A DNA stretch of 64,000 nt from Ctena decussata (Eukaryota > Mollusca > Bivalvia > Lucinida > Lucinidae), in NCBI GenBank assembly GCA_963989385.1, contig OZ022515.1, forward strand, positions 10,324,803 to 10,388,802, given 5' to 3'. The number at the start of each line of letters is the position of its first letter. Position 1 is the first letter of the stretch. The notes beneath the pieces were generated by a model. The model had not been told where the DNA came from. It did no database searches and saw only the letters and a program-made list of their open reading frames with translations. A program made the translations under genes and the position numbers. Below are positions 11,093 through 21,719 of this stretch, one piece after another.

Positions 11093-11243
11093 ATGATGTT
11101 CTGCGTCATGTGACCCACACTAACGTGAGAGCGGCAGAGACGGTAAAAACCGAGATGGACAAAGAAAGGTCGTCAACATTCCAACAGATAAAAGATTTCT
11201 ACAAGAATAATGTTCGGCAGATACTGGAGACTGAAATCATTGG
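11093..11243 (+). CDS. CEP152-like protein, exon 3 of those in the window (conserved block)
   Basis: Acceptor TTTCTTTTCCACAG|ATGATG, donor ATTGG|GTAAAT; enters in phase 1, leaves in phase 2. It encodes DVLRHVTHTNVRAAETVKTE, then MDKERSSTFQQIKDFYKNN and VRQILETEIIG. The pattern of D-x-LR, RAAE-x-VK-x-E, ER and an aromatic FYK..VRQILE matches my recollection of the best-conserved C-terminal segment of CEP152 (there ending in a KYY-L-LQ-L type motif). That block is the main ground for the family name. The exon contains no stop in this frame, and phase joins are exact on both sides. The in-frame-looking ATG at the 5' end is not a start, because the frame used is shifted by one. Confidence 0.65.
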
Positions 11244-11706
11244 GTAAATAACTTTTAAATCGGTATACTATTAACTACTCTAAATTTCAGATCATCGTTT
11301 ATCATATGATGTCTCAACTGAGAGTGTAATAAAGCCATGCATTAAAAACGATAGTCAGCTAGTGGATTAAATATGCATATTACGTTGTAACAATTTGGGT
11401 TGACATCCATAAAAAAGGCGCGTTTTCTAATGGGGAAGTCGTGACGTTTTAGTGCAAAATTTGCTAATAAAATGAGAGTTAGTGTCATATGATATATAGA
11501 ATCTTGCATTTGTGCTCCTGTATTATTGAATTTATTAAAGTCATTGGGGAAAACCCATAAGGTGCTCGGAATAGCCTCGCATCTTATCTTTGTCGTTAAA
11601 TAAATTCAATAATACATGTAAGATCCTCTAAATAGTTTATGGGTACATTTGCATCTTTTTCAACCATTTTTGTCTGTCCTGCAACTAGAAGAAGTAAGAC
11701 ATAATT

Positions 11707-11937
11707 GAGCCGCGTCATGTGATTTCCAACAATGTGGCATAGGTGACAAGCAAAGGTATTGATCAGACTGCGTATAAGTGCAGTCTGATCAGAGCCTTTG
11801 CTTGTCACATCAGCCATCTGTGACCAAAGCCATAGAGCCAGAAGTGAGGTCTCTGCTTACCCTGTGTAAATCAGAAGGATAATCTGAATATCACATGACA
11901 AAACTGCCACATTGTTGGAAGTCACATGACGTGGCTC
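11707..11937. repeat. Palindromic MITE, family B (GTGATTTCCAACAATGTGGC)
   Basis: Left arm GAGCCGCGTCATGTGATTTC and CAACAATGTGGCA is mirrored by TGCCACATTGTTGG and GTCACATGACGTGGCTC. The interior holds a smaller dyad around GATCAGACTGCGTATAAGTG, CAGTCTGATC. A second copy is at 59914-60116. Confidence 0.8.
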
Positions 11938-12160
11938 ATATGTATTCATTTCCAGTGTCATCCTTGTCAGCATTGGTGGTGTAGCTAAGCATCATGTTTT
12001 CTTCTTTAACTCTGCTTTTTGACAATGTATAGACAGGCGAGACACCACATTCCAGGAAATTTTGTTACAAAGGAAGGCAACTACAAAGGGAGACAACTTA
12101 TCATACAGCAGTGTATAAAGTGGATGCTTCTAGTGTCAAAATAGAAAATCATTTTGAATT

Positions 12161-12229
12161 TGCAAACAGTGTAGATCCAGATGAGGCAGCTCACAATGAA
12201 CCACCTGGCCTGAATCTACAATGTTTGCT
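12161..12229. repeat. Hairpin MITE, family C
   Basis: TGCAAACAGTGTAGATCCAG followed by ATGAGGCAGCTC is mirrored by GGCCTGAATCTACA-ATGTTTGC. This 65-70 bp hairpin type recurs across the window. Confidence 0.65.
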
Positions 12230-12370
12230 CACTTGTCCTAGAATTCTCAATCTGATACAGCTGGGATGAAACATTTTTTTAATTTTGCTGACGTAAATTT
12301 TGTCGTCTGCTTTTCAACATATTTACTGTTAGATTATGAAAAGTTCTTCCTCATCTTCTGTCTTAAACCT

Positions 12371-12439
12371 TTGCAAACAGTGCAGACCCTGGTCAGACTG
12401 CTCTTTAGGAGCAGTCTGATTTGGGTCTACATGTTTGCT
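12371..12439. repeat. Hairpin MITE, family C
   Basis: TTGCAAACAGTGCAGACCCT, GGTCAGACTGCTC, then GAGCAGTCTGATTTGGGTCT, ACATGTTTGC. It lies 50 bp before the exon at 12490. Confidence 0.65.
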
Positions 12440-12489
12440 TGGACACGTCTGTCTAAATATTTAGGGTAAATATGCTATTTTGATTGTAG

Positions 12490-13882
12490 GTCCAACTTAG
12501 AATCCAAACTAATGGCTGTTGAAGAGGCCTTGGAAACATTGTCTAGTAAAAGTAATGCTAGTTCTCGATCAACAACACCTAAATCAGACGACTTTATTCT
12601 GGACGATCGAGGGATGAAGATACGTTCTATATCAACTCCTAGAGATGCTGGGATATCACCTCAAGGTCAGCGACAAGTTTCATTTACCAGTGACAGACGA
12701 GAGGGGGAAAGGTCAGGAAGGTCAAGAACACCAGTGGGTCAAGGTCGTGAAATGTCAATAATGAGCCCTGAAAGACAGGAACATAAAAAAGACGATTCAA
12801 GAAATGCAAATAGAATGCAGGTCATTGAGCGTGCTAAATCCCCAAGAGATGTTAATATCACTGTACGCGAAAGAAGACCAGAAACAAATTTAAGGTCATC
12901 AAAAGACTGGCATTATGAAGGTCAAGGTCGGGATGTTGATTCACAAATCACACATCCGCGACCTTTATCTGCGAAGGCTTCAAGAGAGGCACATATGTCT
13001 GTGAGAAATAGGGACCCAGAGGGCCAGGATTATAGAGTTGGTGATGATTTTGTATCCAAAGATTATAATGACGATCGAAATTTAGGTCGTAAGCGTAGTG
13101 ATAAAAGGAGATCAAGGGTGGTGATTTCTACACGTGATATTCATTCAGGGCGATACAAACCAGTAGGACAGGAGAATACAAACTACCGTGCTAAAAGTGT
13201 TACTCCATTATTCAGTACACAGGCTGTATCAAGTCCCTCATTATATAGACCAACGTCTGTGCCCGATCTTACTAGTGACGAAAAAGAACTGAAAGTTTGG
13301 GAAGACACAAAAGAAGAAAATACATACCGATATACCTCTCTCAGGGACACCCTGCGGACTGGGTCAAATTTAACTCGCTCAAACAGCAAATCAGAATCAG
13401 ACTTAAGAATCGCAGAAAGCTCGGGAGGGTTTGCGCCTTTACGAGCGTATGATTCAACCAATTTAGATTTATCGACAGGTAGTTTAAGCTCCTGTGATAC
13501 TTTCGCTTCAGATAGAGGCTTAAAATCAAGAGACGCTGGTGAAACGCCAACATCTACGCCAAGACGTTACAAACCTCGTAAACATTACACACTAGATAGC
13601 TTTCCAACACGTGATCCTGTGACAGGGGACTTTAACTCTCCTTCTAGAGCAGAATTTAGTACGCTAACAAAGTCAGACACAAGCACGCCTAATATGTCAT
13701 GTGAAAAGCGAAACTTGCCATTAATTCAGTTCAGACATGGTAAAATGCATACGTTGTCTCGAACGCCTTTACCTAACAGTAAATCTCCTCATGCTGATAA
13801 TCAGCCGACACATGATACCTCCGTAGGAGACCATGGTTATAGGCCATTGTCCGTGTCGTCAAACCTTCACATGGACTTGTAA
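12490..13882 (+). CDS. CEP152-like protein, terminal exon: Ser/Thr-Pro-rich tail and stop
   Basis: Acceptor TTGATTGTAG|G, entering in phase 2, running 464 codons to TAA... the frame closes at TAATG near 13880-13884. It opens with the last helix (SNLESKLMAVEEALETLSSK) and then turns into a long, low-hydrophobicity tail rich in Ser, Arg and Asp. Many proline-directed sites are visible (TTPKS, STPRD, ISPQG, SRTPVG, MSPER, AKSPRD, SVTPL, TSTPRR, SRTPLP), suggesting regulation by cyclin-dependent or similar kinases. No domain is recognised in the tail. Together the four exons give 666 residues. The ATG at 12512 is internal, not a start. Confidence 0.75.
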
Positions 13883-13921
13883 TGAAATATTTTAAATGTT
13901 GGGAAGTGACAGAGCTCCAGA

Positions 13922-14345
13922 TACCATATACTTGATAATTTTCGCGATGTTCTATTTTTCGCGGTATTTCGCGGTCTCTTAGAAACCGCAAATATTAAAA
14001 TCCCGAAATAATTTCCTGTTTCTTACAACGTATTTTCAGTAGACACAATGTTCATATATTTTGTTTCTGTTTGCTTCAGTAAATTCTGGTACTTTTCACT
14101 TGAGCCAGTTCTTTCATTAACCTGCGACGGGGCGCAGCCCGCCGCAGGTTAATGAACGAACTGGCTCAAGTCCGCACTCCGCGGCAGGTTAATGAACAAA
14201 CTAGCTCAAGTGAAAAAGAAGCAGTTTTACTTTTCGCGCATGTGGCTAACTGCTTAAATTAAAAATCGTGAAAATCAATGTTTATGTTTTTGACCCTAAA
14301 CCGCGAAAAATTTGAACCCGCAAAAATTACTGTGTACGCTATGTC
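13922..14345. repeat. Diverged TIR element with CGCGGT words
   Basis: Left TTTTCGCGATG...TTTTTCGCGGTATTTCGCGG and right AACCGCGAAAAATTTGAACC with CGCAAAAATTACTGTGTAC are roughly inverted. It starts about 40 bases after the stop of the CEP152-like gene and so may lie in its 3' UTR. Borders uncertain. Confidence 0.4.
14091..14213. repeat. Inverted repeat with a third direct copy
   Basis: CACTTGAGCCAGTTCTTTCA and TTAACCTGCGACGG are mirrored by CCGCCGCAGGTTAATGAACG with AACTGGCTCAAG; a further copy, CCGCGGCAGGTTAATGAACA with AACTAGCTCAAGTG, follows at 14177-14212. It is nested in the preceding element. Confidence 0.75.
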
Positions 14346-14352
14346 AGAGTTT

Positions 14353-14722
14353 TGAGGATAATGCAGGGATGATTTTTCTTTGATACTCAACGAAAACATA
14401 TGTTGTGACCCCTTATTAGAACCGTCTAGATGTGACGATCTAATAAGGGGTCACAACATGGATGGATAACTTGCAATTTTACATCCTTTTTAACAGTATT
14501 TCAGTCATATCACGGCAAAGAAAAGGTGATAATGAAAGGCTTTGAGCAATTGAAACTCATTTTGTACAGTCGAAAAGATTTCCAACTCCAGTGGGTCTCG
14601 AACCAGGGACCACTAGATCAGCAGGTCAACTCTTAATCTATTGAGCTACAGGGGCTCCCTGGGTCACAACATATCTTTCTATGAAAAAAAAGGAAAATTA
14701 TCTCAGGATTTTCATGTAACAC
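14353..14722. mobile_element. Family D palindromic MITE interrupted by a SINE
   Basis: The left arm with a hairpin TGTTGTGACCCCTTATTAGA / TCTAATAAGGGGTCACAACA runs to 14459; the right arm resumes at 14661 with GGGTCACAACATATCTTTCT and AAAATTATCTCAGG. Other members at 16506-16680 and 61768-61969 show the uninterrupted form. Confidence 0.65.
14460..14660 (-). repeat. tRNA-derived SINE with 12-bp target duplication, minus strand
   Basis: GGGTCACAACAT is present on both sides (14448-14459 and 14661-14672), a clean target-site duplication. The minus strand begins with a tRNA-like head (TGTAGCTCAATAGATTAAGA and GGTTCGAGACCC, matching A and B boxes) and continues with the body shared with 10020-10200. 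Confidence 0.8.
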
Positions 14723-15412
14723 TCTCCTTCCCGAAGCTGAGATTTAGAAGGAAATTAAGGGTCTAACATATAATCAGTTTGTTAAAATTAATCAGTGGTG
14801 CATTTATTTAATCTGGTTTTGACAATATTTATGTGCTGCAGAAAATAATACTGATGTTTTTGCCAGGTACTTGAAAAACTGCTTAAATTTCAACAAAAAA
14901 ATCACTTACATGGGTTCAAAGAATTGTTTTTGTTTTTATACCAATGCTGTGTCTCTCTAGAGCCTTTGGTGTTAGCACACACAGTGTATAGACTTAAATC
15001 CTTTTTAAATGTTTAAAGTTGTTAAATAGCTATTTCACAGCTTATGCTTATTGAGTTTTTTTTGCCTTCAAACTGTAAAAATTGTTAAAATTTGTTTTAT
15101 AATGACCTATATTTTGCATTTGAAAAAAAAAGTCTATCTCAAGTTAGACCAGTCTTGCACTAAACTTTTCCACGCAAAAGTAGTCTAAGTCACAAAAACC
15201 TAATTCAACAAAAATAAATTAATAAATTGAATAATGTAAGCCATTTCTTCCCATATTTTATATAAATGTGTCAAATTTCATATTAATATTTTGTTTATGT
15301 ACTGTAATAATCAGTTTTTTGCTACTCCTGAAAAGTTTCAAAATATGGAGTTAGACTAGTCTTGCACTAAGCCCTCGAAATTAAGTCTGGAACTAGACTA
15401 CTGAAATTCACA
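14723..15412. other. Stretch without recognised gene or repeat
   Basis: AT-rich. AATAAATTAATAAATT near 15210-15225 offers possible poly(A) signals for the upstream CEP152-like gene, but nothing else supports a transcript end. A word pair TTAGAC-AGTCTTGCACTAA recurs at 15145 and 15352. Confidence 0.5.
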
Positions 15413-15567
15413 GAGTCGCGACACAACAAAACCTGCAAAGTGGCTTGTGCACCCAGCAAAGACTCAGATCAGCCAGGGCATCCACCCAGACTGGGCAGAT
15501 GTTGATGCTGATCTGAGTCTTCCCGTGTCCCACATGCCACTTTGTTGGTTTTCTTGTGTTGCAGCTC
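15413..15567. repeat. Palindromic MITE, family A (truncated form)
   Basis: GAGTCGCGACACAACAAAAC and CTGCAAAGTGGC are mirrored by GCCACTTTGTTGGTTTTCTT with GTGTTGCAGCTC. The interior holds ACTCAGATCAGCC and GCTGATCTGAGT. Family A recurs at 17095, 17524, 17942, 53695, 54861 and 56522. Confidence 0.8.
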
Positions 15568-15581
15568 AAAAGTGTTTCAAC

Positions 15582-15647
15582 TTGCAAACAGCGTAGATCC
15601 AGCTGAGGCTCATCATGAGCTGCTTCATCTGGATTTACACTGTTTGC
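15582..15647. repeat. Hairpin MITE, family C
   Basis: TTGCAAACAGCGTAGATCCA, GCTGAGGCTCATCATGAGC, then TCATCTGGATTTACACTGTT TGC forms a compact hairpin immediately after the family A element. Confidence 0.75.
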
Positions 15648-16059
15648 CCTCTAGTCTTTGAATTCTCAGTATGATACAGCTTGGGCAAAATGTGTTTTGA
15701 AATTTTGCAGATTTAAATTTTGTTGTCTGCTTTTTTGGCACTTTAGGGGGTAAAGCACTCATTTCGCGTACCATGACCTTGGACCAAAAAGATTCCTTTA
15801 TTTTGCTAATGCTTTAGTTTGTCAGATTATTTTCTGCAGTTTGTAAATGTTGGTACTGATGGCATTTATTGTATTTATTTAAGTTTAACAGCTGTAGAGA
15901 AACCAAAATTCTGGGATTGACAAAACAGGGCCCAGTTGTTCAAAACCATCATTATTTGTTCCCAAGAAATTGTACTTATGAACTTTCATTAAAAACAGCC
16001 TTTTAATGCCAAAAAAGTATTAGGAGAATGCGCAGTGCAAAAGCTCCTCACAAGTTTTC

Positions 16060-16257
16060 AGGAAACTCATATCTCGAGCACTGATATCTCAAAATATCTT
16101 CTTATATCAAAGAACATATTTCCTATTTTTATTTACATTTCAACTCCTGTTATCTCAAACTACTGATATCGGAAGTCAATTTCTGGTACCAGAAAATTTG
16201 CTTTGAGATATCAGTAGTTTTGGCTGAAATTTGACTTCTAGATATCGAGAGTTGACT
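16060..16257. repeat. Diverged pogo-like MITE (GATATC words, TA end)
   Basis: The right end ATATCGAGAGTTGACTG|TA is like a pogo/Tigger terminus. The body carries ACTACTGATATCGGAAGTCA mirrored by GAGATATCAGTAGTTTTGGC. The left end, near CATATCTCGAGCACTGATAT, is degraded. Confidence 0.45.
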
Positions 16258-16505
16258 GTACTTGATTTTATGTTTACTAGAAGTAGTTAACAAATTATAC
16301 ACAAAAGCATTGCCGCCTATTGCAAGAAAGATGGGAGGGTATGCACTGAAAACGCTTTTCACAATTTTTCCCCGAAATTATCAGAACACTTGATTTTATA
16401 TGTACCAGAAGACTTAACAAATCCTTAACTAATGACTTTGTTGAGCTACAAATGCTTTGAACCACTGGGTGAAGACCGCTCTTGTAGAGTCAGGCATGTC
16501 TGATC

Positions 16506-16680
16506 AGAGCTCTAGATAAGAGGGAGTATTTGATGATAATTAGGGATCATTTTTCTTCTTTCTCATTGAAACTTTATGTTGTGACCACTCATCTGAACCG
16601 TTCAGATGAGTGGTCACAACATACGTTTTTATGCAGAATTAACAAAAATTATCTGTTATTATTGCCAATTACTCCCTGGT
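16506..16680. repeat. Palindromic MITE, family D
   Basis: Starts AGAGCTCTAGATAAGAGGGA, AGTATTTGATGATAATTAGG; centre hairpin TTGTGACCACTCATCTGAAC / GTTCAGATGAGTGGTCACAA; the right arm is diverged and ends near TACTCCCTGGT. Confidence 0.75.
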
Positions 16681-16736
16681 CTGACATAGTACTTAGAACT
16701 GTTTAAGCTATAAGGTTAAATTGAGGAATGAGAAAC

Positions 16737-16940
16737 TACCAATCGGACTCTGTGGCTTGGTGGACAAGAGCACTGACTCTTAACATCAGGTCTGTCACCA
16801 CTGTGGGTTTGAGCCTTGCTCAGGGCACAAGGAGAGGAGAAAGCCATATTCTGCCCGAGGAAATCAGGTGGTTCCCCTCCTCCCTTGACTTGAGCTCCAG
16901 TTTTTTCCTACCATTATTTGATATGTGAAGTATTCTTGAA
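16737..16940 (+). repeat. tRNA-derived SINE
   Basis: A tRNA-like head GTGGCTTGGTGGACAAGAGC ... ACTCTTAACATCAGG ... TGGGTTTGAGCC resembles a Leu/Lys-type tRNA A and B box, followed by a body and a short A-run (16952-16963). Divergence from tRNA structure marks it as a SINE, not a gene. Confidence 0.55.
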
Positions 16941-17094
16941 AGGCCATATAAAAAAAAAAAAAAGAGAGAGAAATTACCATAAACTTTAAATCTCCCCACC
17001 CCCAAAATTTTGGTTCATCTGCAGTTAAGAATATCTACCCTGTGAGTGTTTTGTGTTCATGTACCTTGTATTCAGAGCTCTGTCTACCATATTT

Positions 17095-17325
17095 GAGCCA
17101 CGACAAAACCAACAATGTGGTTGTGCGCCCAGTGCAGACTCAGATCAGCCTGGGCATCAGCCCAGTCTGATCAGAGTCTTTGCTGTCCGCATGGAGTTAG
17201 CTGAGACCCTCAGCTACCCTTTGAGCACCTGTAGAAGAGTCTGACCAAACTGGACGGATGCCCAGGCTAATCTGAGTCTGCGCTGGGCGCACAACCACAT
17301 TGTTGGTTTTCTCGTGTTGCGGCTC
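17095..17325. repeat. Palindromic MITE, family A
   Basis: GAGCCACGACAAAACCAACA and ATGTGGTTGTGCGC are mirrored by GCGCACAACCACATTGTTGG with TTTTCTCGTGTTGCGGCTC; the centre carries CTGATCAGAGTC and GGCTAATCTGAGTC dyads. Confidence 0.85.
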
Positions 17326-17523
17326 ATTTATTTTATTTGACTATAAGATGGGTCTTTCTCTCCCTAATAGTACCCCAGATATTCAAACCAATCTTGTGTT
17401 ATTTGGCTATAAGGTTTTTCTCTTCCAAAACAGTCCAAAAAATCTAGATCTATCTCGTAGGATGGATCTTTATTTTTCACATTGTTTTGAAAGGGAAAAC
17501 TTCTTTTCTTAAAACCAGATTGA

Positions 17524-17825
17524 TGAGCTGGGACATGACAAAACCAAAAAATTGGCATGTGTGTACATCAAAGACTCAGATCACCCTGGGCATCCACCTA
17601 GTCTGATCAGAGCTTTCACTGTCAGCATGGACGTAGCACAGACGCTTAGCTATCTTTTAAATGCACATTGAAGACTCTGATTAGAGTCTTCACTGTCAGC
17701 ATGGAGGTAGCATAGACCTTTAGCTACCTTTTAAGTGCACAGTGAAGACTCTGATCAGATCAGGCTGATCTTAGTCTTTGCTCGGCAGACATGGCATTTT
17801 GTTGGTTTTGTTGTGTCGTGGCTAT
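17524..17825. repeat. Palindromic MITE, family A, with internal duplication
   Basis: GAGCTGGGACATGACAAAAC at the left and GGCATTTTGTTGGTTTTGTT with GTGTCGTGGCT at the right. A 65-70 bp segment (TTCACTGTCAGCATGGA.GTAGC) is duplicated internally, making this copy longer than its relatives. Confidence 0.75.
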
Positions 17826-17941
17826 AATACGGTACTGATATCTAATACATATATATAAAGGAGGTAGTGATAATCTCAGATATTTTTATTTCTGCACTAT
17901 TCCATATAATTGGATTTTTGCTTGTTACATTATCGGACTGT

Positions 17942-18177
17942 GAGCTTGACATGAGAAAACCAACAATGTGGTTGCGCACCCAGTGCAGACTCAGATCAGC
18001 CTTGGCATCCACCCAGTCTGATCAGATTCTTCCCTAAATGCTTAAAGGGTAGTTAAGGGTCTAAGCTACTTCCGTGCAGACAGGGAAGACTCTGATCAGG
18101 CTGGGCGAATGCCCAGGCTGATCTGAGTCTGTGCTTGGCGCACAACCACATTGTTGGTTTTATCGTGTCGCGGCTCA
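17942..18177. repeat. Palindromic MITE, family A
   Basis: GAGCTTGACATGAGAAAACC with AACAATGTGGTTGCGC mirrored by GCGCACAACCACATTGTTGG and TTTTATCGTGTCGCGGCTC. Confidence 0.85.
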
Positions 18178-18723
18178 TATTATTCATAAGACTGATTTAG
18201 GTATTTGGGTTCATTCTACAAGGGTGACAACCTACGTCATAGCGCTGACGTCATAATCGTTTTGTCAGCAGCCTTAATAAGGTAAATGTTTTGCATAATG
18301 AAGGCTTGGCAAACACTGAAACAACCAAATATCGAGTCGATCTGGTGCCTATAGATGTTTTGGACTCAATATTACCAGAACTCACCATAAAATACTTGCT
18401 TAATCTGCAAACACTTCACTATTGTGATCTGTATTGACTCTGCCTTAATGCATGTTTATCTCAGTTGTCCACATCAATAATTGTAGTGAGGTATTTTATA
18501 ATTTCTCATCCTTTGAAGAATCATGCCCTATATATTTGGACCATATACATGTAAGCACCGACTCACCATTTTATCTTTTGTTAAAATCCTGTCTCTTATA
18601 TGTTACAAACGGAAAATCTGTTAGAGTTTATTCAAAATGGCCGTCGAATGATTAATTCTGTCACGCGCGCTATGACATAGGTTGTTACCCCTGATTCTAG
18701 AGACTGAAAAAAATAAGACTTTG

Positions 18724-19606
18724 ATTTAAGGAATGAATTTCATTTTTCTGAGGTTTATCGAAGTGTAAACTACATTGGGTCACGTGCAAAGTGAATGAAC
18801 CCCGAAGGGGTTCATGTAAACTTTGCTAGTGACCCAATGTAGTTTACACTTCGATTAACATCAGAAAAATTAAGTTCATTGCTTATATTTACATCCGTTT
18901 CAATCAAATCTTTCATGAAAAATCATATATAAGCGCTAAAATTGAAGCACTAAAACATGTACACGCAGTTTTTTCTGCTAACCTGAGAACAGCATACATG
19001 ACGTCATGATGTTGCTGACGTCCAATCAGATTGTAGAGGACCATTGTTTATTTTGACGTCATTGACGTCGCGTGTCTCAATGTAATTATTGGAATGTAAA
19101 CTACATTAGGTTCCAATGGTTTACTATAGGGCTTTTCAGTAAATACACCAAGAATGTAAATATAGCCAAATATTTACATTCTTGGTGTATTTACTGAAAC
19201 GCCCTACAGTAAACCATTGGAACCAATTGTAGTTTACATTCCAATAATTACATTGAGTCACGCGACGTCAATGACGTCAAAATAAACAATGGCTCTCTAC
19301 AATCTTATTGGACGTCGGCAATGCCATGACGTCATTCGCGCCGTTCCGCTGTTAGCAGAAAAACTGCGTGTACATGTTTTACTGCTTAAATTTTAGCGCT
19401 TATAGAAGATTTTTCATGAAAGATTTGATTGAAACGAATGTAAATATAAGCAATGAACTTAATTTTTCTGATGTTTATCAAAGTGTAAACTACATTGGGT
19501 CACTAGCAAAGTTTACATGAACCCCTTCGGGGTTCATTCACTTTGCACGTGACCCAATGTAGTTTACACTTCGATAAACCTCAGAAAAATGAAATTCATT
19601 CCTTAA
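18724..19606. repeat. 880-bp nested palindrome (foldback element)
   Basis: The outer ends TTTAAGGAATGAATTTCATT and AATGAAATTCATTCCTTAAA are reverse complements, and inward the match continues almost to the centre (GTAAATATAGCCAAATATTTAC, near 19157-19178). Each arm also contains its own smaller palindrome: GTAAACTACATTGGGTCACG ... GACCCAATGTAGTTTAC around the loop CCCCGAAGGGG. Arms differ at scattered bases, so this is not an assembly artefact of identical arms. Confidence 0.85.
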
Positions 19607-20359
19607 ATAAGCACAGTATAGAAGCAGCATGTCTTTACTAAAGTATTGATTTCTGCATTTAAGAGAAGGATATATTTTGTGATAATCAAAAGAACATTCC
19701 GTCCAAGTGTGATTGTCCTTTGAATGTTTGTATAGTGTGTAAACTCGTTTTATCCAGATTAATAGTATTAGGACTGCCAGAGACGTTTAGAACATTTTAC
19801 TCTATCAACCATAATGCTAATGCACATACGAATTGAATGCAATATCAGTATATCAGAGGAATAATATAAAAAATTTGTGATCCTCTGATATACTGTCTGA
19901 AACCTAACATCATTGCAAAATTTTGCTCCTCAGAGTGGTGATCAGATACTGTAAATAAGATATGTTTTTGTTTTGAGGGCTAAGTATGCTCGACAGATGT
20001 CCTTCTATTTCGAATATTACTACCTCTTAAAGCACAAGAAATGAAAATAGTTGAAATTGCAACAAGTGTAGATCCAAATGAATTGCAAAAAAATAGATCC
20101 AGCTGAGGTAGCTGAAAATTAGCCGCCTCATCTGGATCTTTAAATTCTCAATATGATACAGCTTGAATGATACTTTTTTTTATAAATTTTGCAGAAGTAA
20201 ATATTTGCAATCTTTTTTAATGCTTTAAGGGCTACTTGTTAATTTCGTGATCTAGATGATCTTGGGTACGACAGATTTATCTGAAATTGTGCTGTTTTCT
20301 TTCGTGACATGGGCTTATCATTGAAGTACATATTTCTGCAAATTTCCACTATCACAACC
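19607..20359. other. Stretch without gene; degraded family C hairpin
   Basis: At about 20065-20165 words GTAGATCCA, TAGATCCAGCTGAGGTAGCT and GCCGCCTCATCTGGATC form a degraded, duplicated family C hairpin. The segment 19845-19890 has a short dyad of ATATCAGAGGA / TCCTCTGATAT. Nothing else recognised. Confidence 0.5.
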
Positions 20360-20585
20360 AGGGCCTGGTTGTTCAAAACTAAAGACGTTAGTTAAAGAGA
20401 TGTTAAAATTTCAAACATTAATATCTCAAATGCGCCAATATTTTTTGCTGAAAAAATGTGAGAAGCTTCTGCAGTGCAAAAGCTTATCACATTTTTTTCA
20501 CAAAACATATCAGCGGGTTTGGTAATAAAGTCATAAAACACTTAACAAGTTCATAATGACTGGGCCCAGGTTTGTGATTTAAATT
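20360..20585. repeat. Possible MITE with GGGCC ends
   Basis: CAGGGCCTGGTTGTTCAAAA at the left and GACTGGGCCCAGG at the right, with AAAAAATGTGAGAAGCTTCT / AAGCTTATCACATTTTTT in the centre. A related stretch runs 15928-16060 (GGGCCCAGTTGTTCAAAACC). Confidence 0.45.
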
Positions 20586-21127
20586 TTGGAGTTGAGGATG
20601 AAATTAAGAGATAAAAATGTTTGCAAGGAGCAACTATTGTAAGTTGCTTGATCCTTCGACTGCTAAGCCTAACTTTTATTATTTTAGAGGGATAGGTTAA
20701 CTTGAAGGCATGTCCAGATTGCCAGACATTTAGTACACCAAACCTAGGCGGGAGAGAATACTCTTTCTAACAAGACCCTACCAGATGAGGTTGTTCTATA
20801 CAGGAGGGAATACACTTTCTAACTAGATGATGTTTTGACTATTTTTATGACCTTACTAAAGGTGAAGGTCAGGTCTTGTTAGAATTCTTAGTTCCAGGAT
20901 TAGAAATCCCATGAGGGTATCTCCTTTTAGGTTCAAGACAAGCTTGAGCGTGTAACCTTTACAACTGAAATAAGTAGCTTTGCAAAGCTGCAGTCACACT
21001 GGGTCGAGTTGCTTAAAGCTAATGACATTGTTACTTAAGGAGATGTGAAGTATTTAAACATAATAAATTATTATACCTTAAAAAAACAAACAAAAAAAAA
21101 CAACATTTTTTTTGTCAAAATGTGAGG

Positions 21128-21395
21128 AGCTTAGGCAAAAGCAATCTTCCTATGTCCGAACGCGTTTTTTCTAGCATCATTTGCAGGGATGATGCTAACA
21201 AGTGTGCCGTCCTTCGGATCGGGACGTTAACTGGAGGCCCCTTGTGCAGGGAGAGTCATCCCCTGTGCAGGTTAAAGATCCCTACTATAGCTACATGGCT
21301 ATATGTAGGCTTTCATCCTGCAACACCGGAGTGTACAAAAGTACACCGTCTGTGTCCCCTTCGGGGGTTTAGGCGTAAATGGAAGAAGAAAGAAA
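21128..21395 (+). repeat. SINE-like element
   Basis: Contains GATCGGGACGTTAACTGGAG, GCAGGTTAAAGATCCC and GTGTCCCCTTCGGGGG, then an AAGAAAGAAAGAAGAAAG tail. This order is typical of short retroposed elements in molluscs as I remember them. No protein frame is plausible. Confidence 0.45.
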
Positions 21396-21719
21396 GAAGA
21401 AAGCTCTTCACATTTTTTTGACAAAATGTAACCACAATAATAATTTTGTGAGTACAATAAGACTTAAGGAAGCCTCAACTAACAGCTTCATTAAGCTAAT
21501 GATGTGAACTACTGGTCTCTGAAAACTAGTGAGACTGTGACTTGGCTGAGCTTGTTAACTGAAGAATTTTTTTCGCTTTTCGAATATAAGGCTACTGCAA
21601 AGGAGATTATTTTATCCCAGAAGGGAATGGACCCCGGAAGGGGAAGTAATTCTTACCAAGCACAATTTGTCCACATTTTATTGGGGCATTTAAAGAAAAG
21701 AGCAAATCCTTTTTATTAA

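Larger units (their letters stand above)
11244..12489 (+). other. Intron carrying several hairpin MITEs
   Basis: Between donor GG|GTAAAT and acceptor TTTTGATTGTAG|G. It contains the palindromic element at 11707-11937 and two GCAAACAGTG-type hairpins (12161-12229, 12371-12439). Nothing else recognised. Confidence 0.7.
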
